This document shows, one piece after another, positions 1 to 6,608 of a DNA stretch of 18,864 nt. This stretch comes from Oscillospiraceae bacterium. GTDB lineage: Bacteria > Bacillota > Clostridia > Oscillospirales > Ruminococcaceae. Each line of letters opens with the position of its first letter. Position 1 is the stretch's first letter. The position numbers were made by a program, and so were the translations under genes. The DNA lies in assembly GCA_016302225.1 (NCBI GenBank), contig JAEDOB010000010.1, positions 1 to 18,864 of the forward strand, in the 5' to 3' direction. Below the pieces are notes generated by a model, which was given only the letters and a program-made list of their open reading frames with translations, was not told where the DNA came from and made no database searches.

Positions 1-111
1 ATGCTGGTATGGCAGGCGGTAGTTTCCCACGAGATATGGAACGGCTCCGAGTTCGCGTACGAGGACATTGCAAGGCTCATTTCCGATATGGAAGAGCTGA
101 TGAAAAAATGA
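1..111 (+). CDS. C-terminal end of an unrecognised protein (cut by window start)
   Basis: Frame 1 is open from the first base to a TGA at 109-111 and encodes 36 residues ending EELMKK. It starts with an ATG by chance or by window placement; the true start probably lies upstream. The tail is acidic and helical in character, and I do not recognise the family. Its stop overlaps the start of the next gene in an ATGA arrangement (108-111), which indicates translational coupling with the small membrane protein that follows. That coupling is the main evidence that this frame is real. Confidence 0.5.
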   Translation: MLVWQAVVSHEIWNGSEFAYEDIARLISDMEELMKK

Positions 112-281
112 ACGCTAACGTAAAAAAGGGTATCCGGCTTTTCATTTATGCGCTGGTCATAATACTTGTGCTGTCTGTCATCGGGGGATACGTATTTGCG
201 GCATTTCTCAAAGGCGAGCAGGTCACGAAAATCGACAAGGCTCTGCTATTTAATGCTTTTTGCAATGCAGTTCAAGAATAA
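108..281 (+). CDS. Small single-pass membrane protein, 57 aa, unknown function
   Basis: The ORF begins at an ATG that overlaps the upstream stop (ATGA), with a purine-rich GGAAGAG sequence some 12 bases before it. The 57-residue product has a basic N-terminus (MNANVKKGIR), one strongly hydrophobic segment at about residues 11-34, then a short polar tail with lysines and acidic residues. The frame is open further upstream to position 9, but that part overlaps the preceding gene and reads as out-of-frame translation, so I start at 108. No lipobox and no recognised family. A strong terminator follows 12 bases downstream, so it is the last gene of its operon. The function is not predictable; a membrane accessory subunit of the upstream gene product is a guess. 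Confidence 0.55.
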   Translation: MNANVKKGIRLFIYALVIILVLSVIGGYVFAAFLKGEQVTKIDKALLFNAFCNAVQE

Positions 282-292
282 TACTTATACCA

Positions 293-330
293 AAAAATGC
301 GGACCGCTTATGTTGACGGTCCGCATTTTT
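293..330. terminator. Bidirectional rho-independent terminator
   Basis: A perfect 14-bp inverted repeat (293-306 with 317-330, core TGCGGACCG / CGGTCCGCA) encloses a 10-base loop. The left arm begins with a run of A and the right arm ends with a run of T, so RNA from either strand forms a GC-rich hairpin followed by U residues. It lies between the stop of the small membrane protein (281, plus) and the stop of the vWA gene (421, minus) and probably serves both. Confidence 0.9.
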
Positions 331-420
331 GATTGATGTTGCGATTTCTGTTGAATAAGGTCGCTGTGCAAAGCTGAAAACCGCATAAAGACGAAGCCCC
401 AAAGCAGCAGTTACCGTAAA

Positions 421-1074
421 TTACTTTTTCCGTCTTTTACGGTCTGCGTCAACACCCGCTCTCCAGGTCGCCGATTCGGACAGATGTATGCCCTTTCTCA
501 CAGTTGAAACAGCCTCGCTCATAGCATCATACTGAATTGCACAGCCAACCGTATCGCAGCGGTAATCCACCGCAGTGGAGCTTCCTATGCCAATACTTTC
601 CGCAGTTTCGGCAGAATCAATATTTGCTCCCATGAAAACGAACTCCCAGCCGTGCCCTTCCTGCTGTGCGCTTATAAGCTTTTTCACCTTGGCAGCGGTA
701 AAATGTCTGCTGGAATTCTCCATGCCGTCGGTGGTAATGACAAACAGCGTATGCTCGGGGACATCTTCGGGACGGGCGTATCTGTGGATATTACCGATAT
801 GCTTCACCGCATCGCCCACAGCGTCCAGAAGTGCAGTGCCGCCGCAGGGACAGTAATCCTTATCCGTCATCTTCCCGATACGCTCAATAGGCACTCTGTC
901 ATGCAGAACACGGCTTTCCGTGCTGAACAGAACCGTCGATACCACCGCATCACCCTCCTCTGCCTTCTGCTTTTCGATAAGGCTGTTGAACCCTCCAATG
1001 GTGTCGCCTTTAAGGTCAGCCATTGAACCGCTTTCGTCCAGGATAAAAACTATCTCCGTAAAATTCTTTCTCAT
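421..1074 (-). CDS. vWA-domain protein with intact MIDAS motif
   Basis: The product is 217 residues and is essentially one von Willebrand A domain. The metal-ion-dependent adhesion site is complete: DESGSM at 13-18, a threonine at 80 in GGTALLDAV, and an aspartate at 116 in TTDGMEN. There is no signal peptide or membrane segment, so it is cytosolic, and the C-terminus is very basic (DRKRRKK). The frame is open 37 residues further upstream, but the start at 1074 has a strong GGAGGG ribosome site at the right distance. Cytosolic bacterial vWA proteins usually act as metal-dependent assembly scaffolds, for example TerY-like proteins of tellurite/stress systems. It follows the macro-domain gene by 79 bases on the same strand with no clear promoter between, so the two are probably co-transcribed. 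Its ribosome site is inside an inverted repeat, suggesting control of translation. Confidence 0.85.
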   Translation of the reverse strand: MRKNFTEIVFILDESGSMADLKGDTIGGFNSLIEKQKAEEGDAVVSTVLFSTESRVLHDRVPIERIGKMTDKDYCPCGGTALLDAVGDAVKHIGNIHRYARPEDVPEHTLFVITTDGMENSSRHFTAAKVKKLISAQQEGHGWEFVFMGANIDSAETAESIGIGSSTAVDYRCDTVGCAIQYDAMSEAVSTVRKGIHLSESATWRAGVDADRKRRKK

Positions 1075-1081
1075 AAAAGAT

Positions 1082-1127
1082 CCCTCCGTGTGATTTATTG
1101 TACCTTTATGATACATCACACAGAGGG
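1082..1127 (-). promoter_or_regulatory. Inverted repeat covering the ribosome site of the vWA gene
   Basis: Arms 1082-1094 and 1115-1127 (on the minus strand CCCTCTGTGTGAT and ATCACACGGAGGG) are complementary over 13 positions with a single G-U pair and a 20-base loop. The downstream arm contains the GGAGGG ribosome site of the vWA gene. In the mRNA this stem would hide the ribosome site; as DNA it could be an operator. Which applies cannot be told from one sequence. Confidence 0.6.
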
Positions 1128-1153
1128 ATAATTGGTCGCATTTCAAGCGACAT

Positions 1154-2128
1154 TTATGCGCCGATAAGACTTTGGTCAAATGCAAAAAGCGTTTCGTTTA
1201 TCTCGTAAATATTGTACATTCTGTTTTCGATGAAATACTTTATGATAACATCAAACTTAATGCTGTTTGAAAGGGTGTAGCCCGCTTTTTCAAGCAGCTT
1301 TTGAGTTTCGGAAATGTCCAGCTCAAGGGCAACGGCAAGTGCCACAGCCGTCTGCTTTTTGGGCTTGTAGTGCACATCGCTGCGTATCTTTGAAAACAGC
1401 CTGCGGTCAATATTTGCCTTTTTGTACACCTGAACATCGGTCATACCCTTTTCGTCTATCAAACGCAAAAGCGCCTGTGAAAAGGACTCGTCCAGCTTGT
1501 CAAAATCAACGGGCAAAGCAGCATTGCAGACCTCCTGAGCTGCGAACCTTTTGAAGGGAGCCGACCCAAAGGTGCATCTGTCCGCTTCGTCAGAACGTTC
1601 TTCGGCATAATTCTCATCAATATATCTGCGGACATCGTACATAAGCCCTTCGCTGACGGAAACGGCATTTTTATCAAGCACGACCATGGCAATATCCATA
1701 TCATTCTCCGCCAGAAAATCCGTGATCGCCGAAACCGCCACCTCTAAAGCCTTGTCCTTTGGATAGCCGTAAATCCCCGACGAGATAAGCGGAAATGCCA
1801 CCGATTCGCACTTATACTCCTTTGCCAGCTGCAATGACTTTTCGTAGCAGGAATAAAGCAGCTCCCTTTCGCCGTTTCCTCCGCCCCGCCATACGGGACC
1901 TACCGTGTGGATTATGTATTTGCAGGGCATTTTATAGCCCTTTGTGAGCTTAGCCTGACCTGTTTTGCAGCCGCCGAGGGTCATACATTCCTTCAGAAGT
2001 CCCATTCCCGCCGCACGGTGGATAGCTCCGTCAACTCCCCCGCCGCCAAGCAGAGAGCTGTTGGCGGCGTTGACTACTGCGTCCGCCTCGACCTTGGTTA
2101 TATCATTTTTTATTATTCTGAAAGGCAT
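1154..2128 (-). CDS. Macro-domain (ADP-ribose-binding) protein with C-terminal helical HTH-like domain
   Basis: The product is 324 residues. Residues 1-170 are a macro domain of the O-acetyl-ADP-ribose deacetylase/MacroD type: NAANSSLLGGGGVDGAIH at 20-37 is the ADP-ribose-binding and catalytic loop, and SSGIYGYP at 116-123 is the second phosphate loop. Such proteins bind or hydrolyse ADP-ribose esters, including ADP-ribosylated protein. After a polar linker (175-210), residues 212-324 form a separate helical domain; SKIRSDVHYKPKKQTAVALA at 246-265 resembles the recognition part of an XRE-like helix-turn-helix. I start at 2128 because GGAG lies nine bases upstream; a start six codons earlier would bury that site. 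A consensus promoter lies about 130 bases upstream. It is followed by the vWA gene. The macro assignment is firm; the role of the C-terminal domain is inference. Confidence 0.88.
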   Translation of the reverse strand: MPFRIIKNDITKVEADAVVNAANSSLLGGGGVDGAIHRAAGMGLLKECMTLGGCKTGQAKLTKGYKMPCKYIIHTVGPVWRGGGNGERELLYSCYEKSLQLAKEYKCESVAFPLISSGIYGYPKDKALEVAVSAITDFLAENDMDIAMVVLDKNAVSVSEGLMYDVRRYIDENYAEERSDEADRCTFGSAPFKRFAAQEVCNAALPVDFDKLDESFSQALLRLIDEKGMTDVQVYKKANIDRRLFSKIRSDVHYKPKKQTAVALAVALELDISETQKLLEKAGYTLSNSIKFDVIIKYFIENRMYNIYEINETLFAFDQSLIGA

Positions 2129-2264
2129 ATTTTTCACTCCTTGCATAAACCGATAAAATCAAATTTTGCATAGCATATCCTAAGGAACTGCCGATTAATT
2201 CGACAATTTTACTTTTCTTGCTGCCTGAGTAACGTATCTTGGTGGGTATTTCCCTAACAAGGAT

Positions 2265-2293
2265 ATTATACAATTTATTTCCCTTTTTGTCAA
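2265..2293 (-). promoter_or_regulatory. Sigma-A promoter of the macro/vWA operon
   Basis: On the minus strand TTGACA (2293-2288) and TATAAT (2270-2265) are separated by exactly 17 bases, a perfect consensus. Transcription would start near 2258, leaving a leader of about 130 bases before the macro gene. The leader has no strong hairpin that I can see. Confidence 0.88.
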
Positions 2294-2347
2294 TAAAAAG
2301 CAAATTTGTTTTGTCTGACATAAACTATAAATACGGCAGTTTTGCGA

Positions 2348-2376
2348 TTGATTTTTTTATAAGGGTGTGGTATAAT
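2348..2376 (+). promoter_or_regulatory. Sigma-A promoter of the rhodanese operon
   Basis: TTGATT (2348-2353) and TATAAT (2371-2376) are separated by 17 bases. It is divergent from the macro-gene promoter, with about 55 bases between the two -35 boxes, so the 336-base gap between the genes (2129-2464) is filled by two promoters and two leaders. Confidence 0.8.
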
Positions 2377-2464
2377 GTAGTAAGCGGTAACCGAGCGGCT
2401 ATCGAAAAAAATTTTTTACAGCGCACGGTATAGCATTCAATATAGAATATCGGGAGAAATTTTT

Positions 2465-2884
2465 ATGCGAAAAATGATTTTCCTTATTACAGCCTTCACA
2501 ATGGCATTATCCCTCGTCGGCTGCTCTGCCGAAGAAGCTCCCGTAACATATACATCAATTCCCGCAGCCGAAGCCAAAGCCCTTATGGACAGCGAAACCG
2601 ACTATATTATCCTTGACGTCCGCACCGAAAATGAATTTGCCGACGGACATATTCCCGGTGCAATCCTTATCCCCGATTACGAAATAGAAGAACGTGCCGA
2701 AAAGGAGCTTACCGACAAAAAGCAGCTTATCCTTGTCTACTGCCGCAGCGGGAGAAGAAGCAAAAATGCCGCCGAAAAGCTGGCGGAATTGGGTTACAGC
2801 AATGTTAAGGAATTCGGCGGAATAATTGACTGGGGCTATGAAACTGCTGCCGAAACCAATACCGACAAAAGCAAAGGAGCATGA
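2465..2884 (+). CDS. Rhodanese-domain lipoprotein
   Basis: The product is 139 residues with an N-terminal lipoprotein signal (MRKMIFLITA, hydrophobic core, lipobox LVGC with lipid cysteine 20), so it is anchored outside the cell membrane. Residues 28-128 are a single rhodanese domain: DVRTENEFADGHIPGA at 51-66 is the family's first motif, and the active-site loop is CRSGRRS with catalytic Cys93. Rhodaneses carry sulfur as a cysteine persulfide or act as sulfur/redox sensors. The start has a GGGAGA site seven to eight bases upstream and a good promoter at 2348-2376. Its stop overlaps the beginning of the next ORF, so it is coupled to the membrane protein gene. The assignment is firm; the physiological substrate is unknown. 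Confidence 0.9.
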   Translation: MRKMIFLITAFTMALSLVGCSAEEAPVTYTSIPAAEAKALMDSETDYIILDVRTENEFADGHIPGAILIPDYEIEERAEKELTDKKQLILVYCRSGRRSKNAAEKLAELGYSNVKEFGGIIDWGYETAAETNTDKSKGA

Positions 2885-2886
2885 TA

Positions 2887-4155
2887 ATGAAACCGTTATT
2901 CACAGCCATTCTTGAAACCATAGTATTATTTGTTTCCATAGGACTTGTTTTTCTTGCGGCAAGGCTGTTCGGATATGAAAGCCCGTACAACGATTTCAAG
3001 GAAAACTATCCCGACACAGTAATTACCGTAAGCAGTGCTATCGGCGCAGTTCCCGACGGAACAATTTTGACTCCCGAGGAGGCATCCAAAGAGGTCGGGA
3101 AATATCTCTTCGGGGCAAAAAGCGATAAGAAAATACCTATGCCCATAGCAAAGCTGCTTTGTGTTGAGATAGGAGAATTTCCCGCAAAGGTCATTCGGCT
3201 GTACCTGTTTGTCGATCTTGTGGCAGGACTGCTGTGCCTTCTTTTCGGCATAGGACTTCCCTGTTCGCTGTACCGTCATCTCGACCCCGCAGCCGCTATT
3301 GACGATGCCCTCATTAACAGAAATTTCGTCTATGTAAACGAAGAGGGAAAGTCTATGGGCTATGTGGGACAAGACCGTGCCGATACGGTCAACCTGATCG
3401 TAGCGTTTCTGATGCTTGGCGTTTCCTGCATATGGTGCCTTTTCCTGCCGCTGTTTATCCTTACAAATCTTGCCGCAGGAATTCTTATGGCACTGCTTCG
3501 GATTCTGGGGATAACCATGTCCGATTCCGCCGCAAAGACGGAGAGAAAGCTTGCCGCAGGAAAATCGGGAAAGGATACATACAGAATAATCGCAGACAGC
3601 GGCTTATTTATGGTCGCAGGGGACAAGCACCCCAACCGCACTCTTTATTTCAGGCAATACTGGAATGCAGTCATAGCACAGCGGATAATGGAGCGTGACG
3701 GAGAAATAAAACCCTTCACCCCCGACGATGCAAGAGATACCATACAATACGGCGACGAAAACGAGCACGATCGGTATGAAACCAGCCGCCGCATAAACAG
3801 GTCAAAGCTAATGACATCTCCCTCCGCAAAAGCAGCCGCAGCCCGTCTGGAAAACGATGTAAAGACCATGAACTACACCTATTCCCGTGTCCGCAGGGGT
3901 TCGCATATCTGCGAATATATAGTAATGTTCAACAACAGCGATAAGTATATGCTTTTCCGCATACCGCTGAATGCTTCTCTCATGAATGCGGTAATGCGCT
4001 ATGATGCGTCAGACCAGGTTTTCGACGTCCGCGAGTGGAATGTTTGGGCAAGATCCAGCGAGGAATCCAAGCTTGAATTTATGAAGGGAAGATCGGGCTG
4101 GGTTGACCCTCCCCCGGGTGAAGAAGTCCGTGAAGGCGATACTCAGCCGCTGTGA
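2887..4155 (+). CDS. Multi-pass membrane protein, 422 aa, unknown function
   Basis: The frame opens with ATG at 2881 overlapping the rhodanese stop, and a second ATG follows at 2887. The ribosome site AAAGGAG (2873-2879) is only one base from the first ATG and seven from the second, so I use 2887. Hydrophobic segments lie at about residues 4-27, 101-127, 168-188 and 189-208. The segment between the first two (about 30-100) is probably extracytoplasmic. A long hydrophilic, basic C-terminal half (210-422) has no membrane segments and is probably cytoplasmic, ending in an acidic proline-rich tail (DPPPGEEVREGD). I do not recognise the family. Translational coupling to a rhodanese lipoprotein suggests that they act at the same membrane, but no function can be assigned. 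Confidence 0.75.
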   Translation: MKPLFTAILETIVLFVSIGLVFLAARLFGYESPYNDFKENYPDTVITVSSAIGAVPDGTILTPEEASKEVGKYLFGAKSDKKIPMPIAKLLCVEIGEFPAKVIRLYLFVDLVAGLLCLLFGIGLPCSLYRHLDPAAAIDDALINRNFVYVNEEGKSMGYVGQDRADTVNLIVAFLMLGVSCIWCLFLPLFILTNLAAGILMALLRILGITMSDSAAKTERKLAAGKSGKDTYRIIADSGLFMVAGDKHPNRTLYFRQYWNAVIAQRIMERDGEIKPFTPDDARDTIQYGDENEHDRYETSRRINRSKLMTSPSAKAAAARLENDVKTMNYTYSRVRRGSHICEYIVMFNNSDKYMLFRIPLNASLMNAVMRYDASDQVFDVREWNVWARSSEESKLEFMKGRSGWVDPPPGEEVREGDTQPL

Positions 4156-4185
4156 CATTTACGATTATGCCGCCACTTCACGGAC
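4126..4185 (+). repeat. Inverted repeat straddling the stop of the membrane protein gene
   Basis: GTCCGTGAAG at 4126-4135 and CTTCACGGAC at 4176-4185 are perfect 10-base inverted arms separated by 40 bases, with partial extra pairing (GCG/CGCC) inside. No T-run follows, so it is not a typical terminator. It could stabilise the 3' end of the mRNA, or be chance. Confidence 0.35.
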
Positions 4186-4192
4186 AACGAAG

Positions 4193-4220
4193 TTTGAACT
4201 GTCATGGCGTTTGCTATATT
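4193..4220 (+). promoter_or_regulatory. Probable promoter of the sugar kinase/araD genes
   Basis: An extended -10, TGCTATATT (4212-4220), is preceded by TTTGAA (4193-4198) at 16 bases. The -35 match is moderate. There is no obvious catabolite-repression site nearby. Confidence 0.5.
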
Positions 4221-4252
4221 TTCCCCCAAAAAAATTCACGGAGGTCATATAA

Positions 4253-5827
4253 ATGGATATAAAGAAAAAAATTCAGCACGGAAAGACCTATCTCGGCATA
4301 GAATTCGGTTCTACCAGAATTAAAGCAGTCCTTATCGACGACACCTTTGCTCCCATTGCATCGGGCAGCCACGATTGGGAAAACCGCTATGAAAACGGCA
4401 TTTGGACATATTCCCTTGACGACATAATAGGCGGTTTGCAGGACTGCTATGCAAGGCTTTCCGCAGATGTCAAGAGCAAGTTCGGCATTGTTCCCGAAAC
4501 CTACGGCGCAATGGGCATTTCGGGCATGATGCACGGATATATGGCATTTGATAAGGACGACAATCTTCTCGTCCCGTTCAGAACATGGAGAAACACCATG
4601 ACCGATCGGGCAGCTGCCGAGCTTTCCGAGCTGTTCAAGTTCAATATCCCCCAAAGATGGAGCATTGCACATCTCTATCAGGCTATCCTCAACAAGGAGG
4701 AGCATGTCCCGAAAATTGCACATATAAACACTCTTGCGGGATATATCCACTATCGGCTGACGGGCGACAGAAGCGTCGGCGTTGGCGAAGCTTCGGGCAT
4801 TTTCCCCATTGACAAGGGACAGTATAACAAGGAATATATCGAAAAGCTTACCCCCGTTCTAAAGGAAAAGGGCTTTGACAGGGATATAACCGAGATGCTC
4901 CCCGCCGTTCTCACAGCAGGTCAGGCAGATGCGTTTCTGACCTATGAAGGCGCAAGGCTGCTTGACCCCACAGGCACTCTAAAACCCGGCGTGAAGCTTT
5001 GTCCTCCCGAGGGTGACGCAGGCACGGGAATGGTCGCCACAAACAGTGTCCTCCCCGAAACGGGAAATGTTTCGGCAGGCACATCAATTTTTGCAATGCT
5101 TGTTCTGGAAAAACCTATGTCGGGATATTACCCCGAAATAGACGTTGTTACCACTCCCGACGGTTCTCCCGTTGCCATGGTGCACTGCAACAACTGCTGC
5201 TCCGAGCTTGACGCCTGGGTGAATATGTTCGGCGAATTTGCGGCACTTAGCGGAAATCCCATGGACAAATCCGCACTTTACGAAACTCTTTATAAAAATG
5301 CGCTGAACGGTGCTCCCGACTGCGGAGGAACGGTGGCATACAACTTCCTTTCAGGCGAACCCGTCGCAGGTGCGGAAAACGGCAGACCTATGTATTTCAG
5401 GACACCCGACGGAAGCTTTAACCTTGCAAACTTCTTCCGTGCCCAGCTTTATTCTTCAATGGCTGCTCTGAAATTGGGAATGGATATTCTTTTTGAGAAT
5501 GAAAAGGTGTCCGTCAAAAAGATAACGGGTCACGGCGGACTTTTCAAGGTCGAGGGCGTTGCACAGCAGTTTTTGGCGGACGGGCTTAACAGTGCCGTTT
5601 CCGTTATGAAAACAGCGGGAGAAGGCGGCGCATGGGGCATGGCGGTGCTTGCCGCATATGCTGCATTCGGTAACGGAAAAACACTTCCCGAGTTCCTTGA
5701 AACGGACGTGTTCGCTTCTATGGAATCCACAACGGTTTCGCCCGATAAAGAGGGTTCTGCGGGATTTGCCAAATTTATCGAAAACTATAAGAACGGTCTG
5801 TCTGCCGAATATGCAGCTGCAAAATAA
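4253..5827 (+). CDS. FGGY-family carbohydrate kinase, probable L-ribulokinase role
   Basis: The product is 524 residues and is a two-domain sugar kinase of the FGGY/ASKHA fold. The N-terminal phosphate loop is YLGIEFGSTRIKAVLID (13-29). The region GDAGTGMVATNSV (254-266) contains the likely catalytic base Asp255. GNVSAGTS (271-278) is the second phosphate motif, and GHGGLFKVEGVAQQFLADG (427-445) is the adenosine-binding stretch. The start has a GGAGGT site ten bases upstream. It ends 17 bases before araD with only a ribosome site (AAAGGAAC) between, so the two form an operon. From that pairing I infer that it phosphorylates L-ribulose in L-arabinose catabolism. The sequence is a divergent FGGY subgroup, not classical AraB, so xylulose or another ketopentose is possible. 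No arabinose isomerase or transporter is in the window. Confidence 0.85.
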   Translation: MDIKKKIQHGKTYLGIEFGSTRIKAVLIDDTFAPIASGSHDWENRYENGIWTYSLDDIIGGLQDCYARLSADVKSKFGIVPETYGAMGISGMMHGYMAFDKDDNLLVPFRTWRNTMTDRAAAELSELFKFNIPQRWSIAHLYQAILNKEEHVPKIAHINTLAGYIHYRLTGDRSVGVGEASGIFPIDKGQYNKEYIEKLTPVLKEKGFDRDITEMLPAVLTAGQADAFLTYEGARLLDPTGTLKPGVKLCPPEGDAGTGMVATNSVLPETGNVSAGTSIFAMLVLEKPMSGYYPEIDVVTTPDGSPVAMVHCNNCCSELDAWVNMFGEFAALSGNPMDKSALYETLYKNALNGAPDCGGTVAYNFLSGEPVAGAENGRPMYFRTPDGSFNLANFFRAQLYSSMAALKLGMDILFENEKVSVKKITGHGGLFKVEGVAQQFLADGLNSAVSVMKTAGEGGAWGMAVLAAYAAFGNGKTLPEFLETDVFASMESTTVSPDKEGSAGFAKFIENYKNGLSAEYAAAK

Positions 5828-5844
5828 CTGAAAGGAACATTACA

Positions 5845-6537
5845 ATGCTTGAAAAATTAAAGCAGGAAGTTCTGGAGGCAAATCTCCTTCTTCCCAAATA
5901 CGGTCTTATTACATTTACATGGGGAAATGTTTCGGGTATCGACAGAGAAAGCGGCATGATGGTTATAAAGCCGTCGGGCGTTCCCTATGACGGTATGACT
6001 GCCGAGGATATGGTAGTTGTGGAGCTGGCTACGGGAAAGGTGGCAGAGGGAAATTGGAAGCCTTCCAGCGACACTCCCACGCATCTTGAATTGTACCGTG
6101 CATTCCCCGAAATAGGCGGAATAGTGCACACTCACAGCCGCTGGGCAACATCATTTGCTCAGGCGGGAATGGGTATCATTCCCATGGGAACAACTCAGGG
6201 CGACTATTTTTACGGCGAAATTCCCTGCACAAGGGCAATGACTCCCGAAGAGATCTCGGGCGAATACGAAAAGGAAACGGGCACAGTCATTATCGAAGCA
6301 TTCAAGGGCATTGACCCGCTCTCCATACCCGCTGTTCTGGTAAAAAGCCACGGTCCCTTCACCTGGGGCAAGGACGCTCACGAGGCTGTACACAATTCCG
6401 TTGTGCTTGAAGAGGTGGCATTTATGAACTATCACGCCATGTCGCTGAATCCTTCTGCGGGACGTATGCAGCAGGAGCTTCTTGACAAGCACTATCTCAG
6501 AAAGCACGGAAAAAATGCTTATTACGGACAGGGCTGA
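5845..6537 (+). CDS. araD: L-ribulose-5-phosphate 4-epimerase
   Basis: The product is 230 residues, the normal size for AraD, of the class II aldolase/epimerase fold. It interconverts L-ribulose 5-phosphate and D-xylulose 5-phosphate, sending arabinose carbon into the pentose phosphate pathway. Family residues are all present: Asp76 in SSDTPTH, zinc ligands His95 and His97 in VHTHSRW, His169 in VKSHGPFTWG, Asp120 in QGDYFYG, and the C-terminal tyrosines 226/227 in KNAYYGQG. KPSGVPYDG (42-50) is the substrate phosphate site. The presence of the catalytic Asp120 and the C-terminal tyrosine favours AraD over the related fuculose-phosphate aldolases. It follows the kinase gene by 17 bases and is followed by a strong hairpin terminator, so it is the last gene of the operon. 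Confidence 0.95.
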   Translation: MLEKLKQEVLEANLLLPKYGLITFTWGNVSGIDRESGMMVIKPSGVPYDGMTAEDMVVVELATGKVAEGNWKPSSDTPTHLELYRAFPEIGGIVHTHSRWATSFAQAGMGIIPMGTTQGDYFYGEIPCTRAMTPEEISGEYEKETGTVIIEAFKGIDPLSIPAVLVKSHGPFTWGKDAHEAVHNSVVLEEVAFMNYHAMSLNPSAGRMQQELLDKHYLRKHGKNAYYGQG

Positions 6538-6553
6538 ATTATAAAGAATAAAT

Positions 6554-6608
6554 TTCCCCCATTTTGCAGATACTATCAGCAACTATCTGCAAAACGGGGG
6601 AATTTTTT
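6554..6608 (+). terminator. Hairpin terminator after araD that ends at the next start codon
   Basis: Arms 6554-6572 and 6584-6602 are complementary over 19 positions with one mismatch, enclose an 11-base loop, and are followed by six T (6603-6608). This is a textbook rho-independent terminator for kinase/araD. The ATG of the next gene begins at 6609, directly after the T-run, and that gene's only ribosome site (GGGGGA, 6596-6601) is part of the right arm. The same hairpin can therefore end transcription and hide the ribosome site of the downstream gene. Confidence 0.88.

Noticed and set aside
2103..2321. 72-codon ORF on the minus strand overlapping the macro gene start
   Set aside because: It begins just before the transcription start region, covers the promoter -35 and -10 boxes and overlaps the real macro gene in another frame; no ribosome site.
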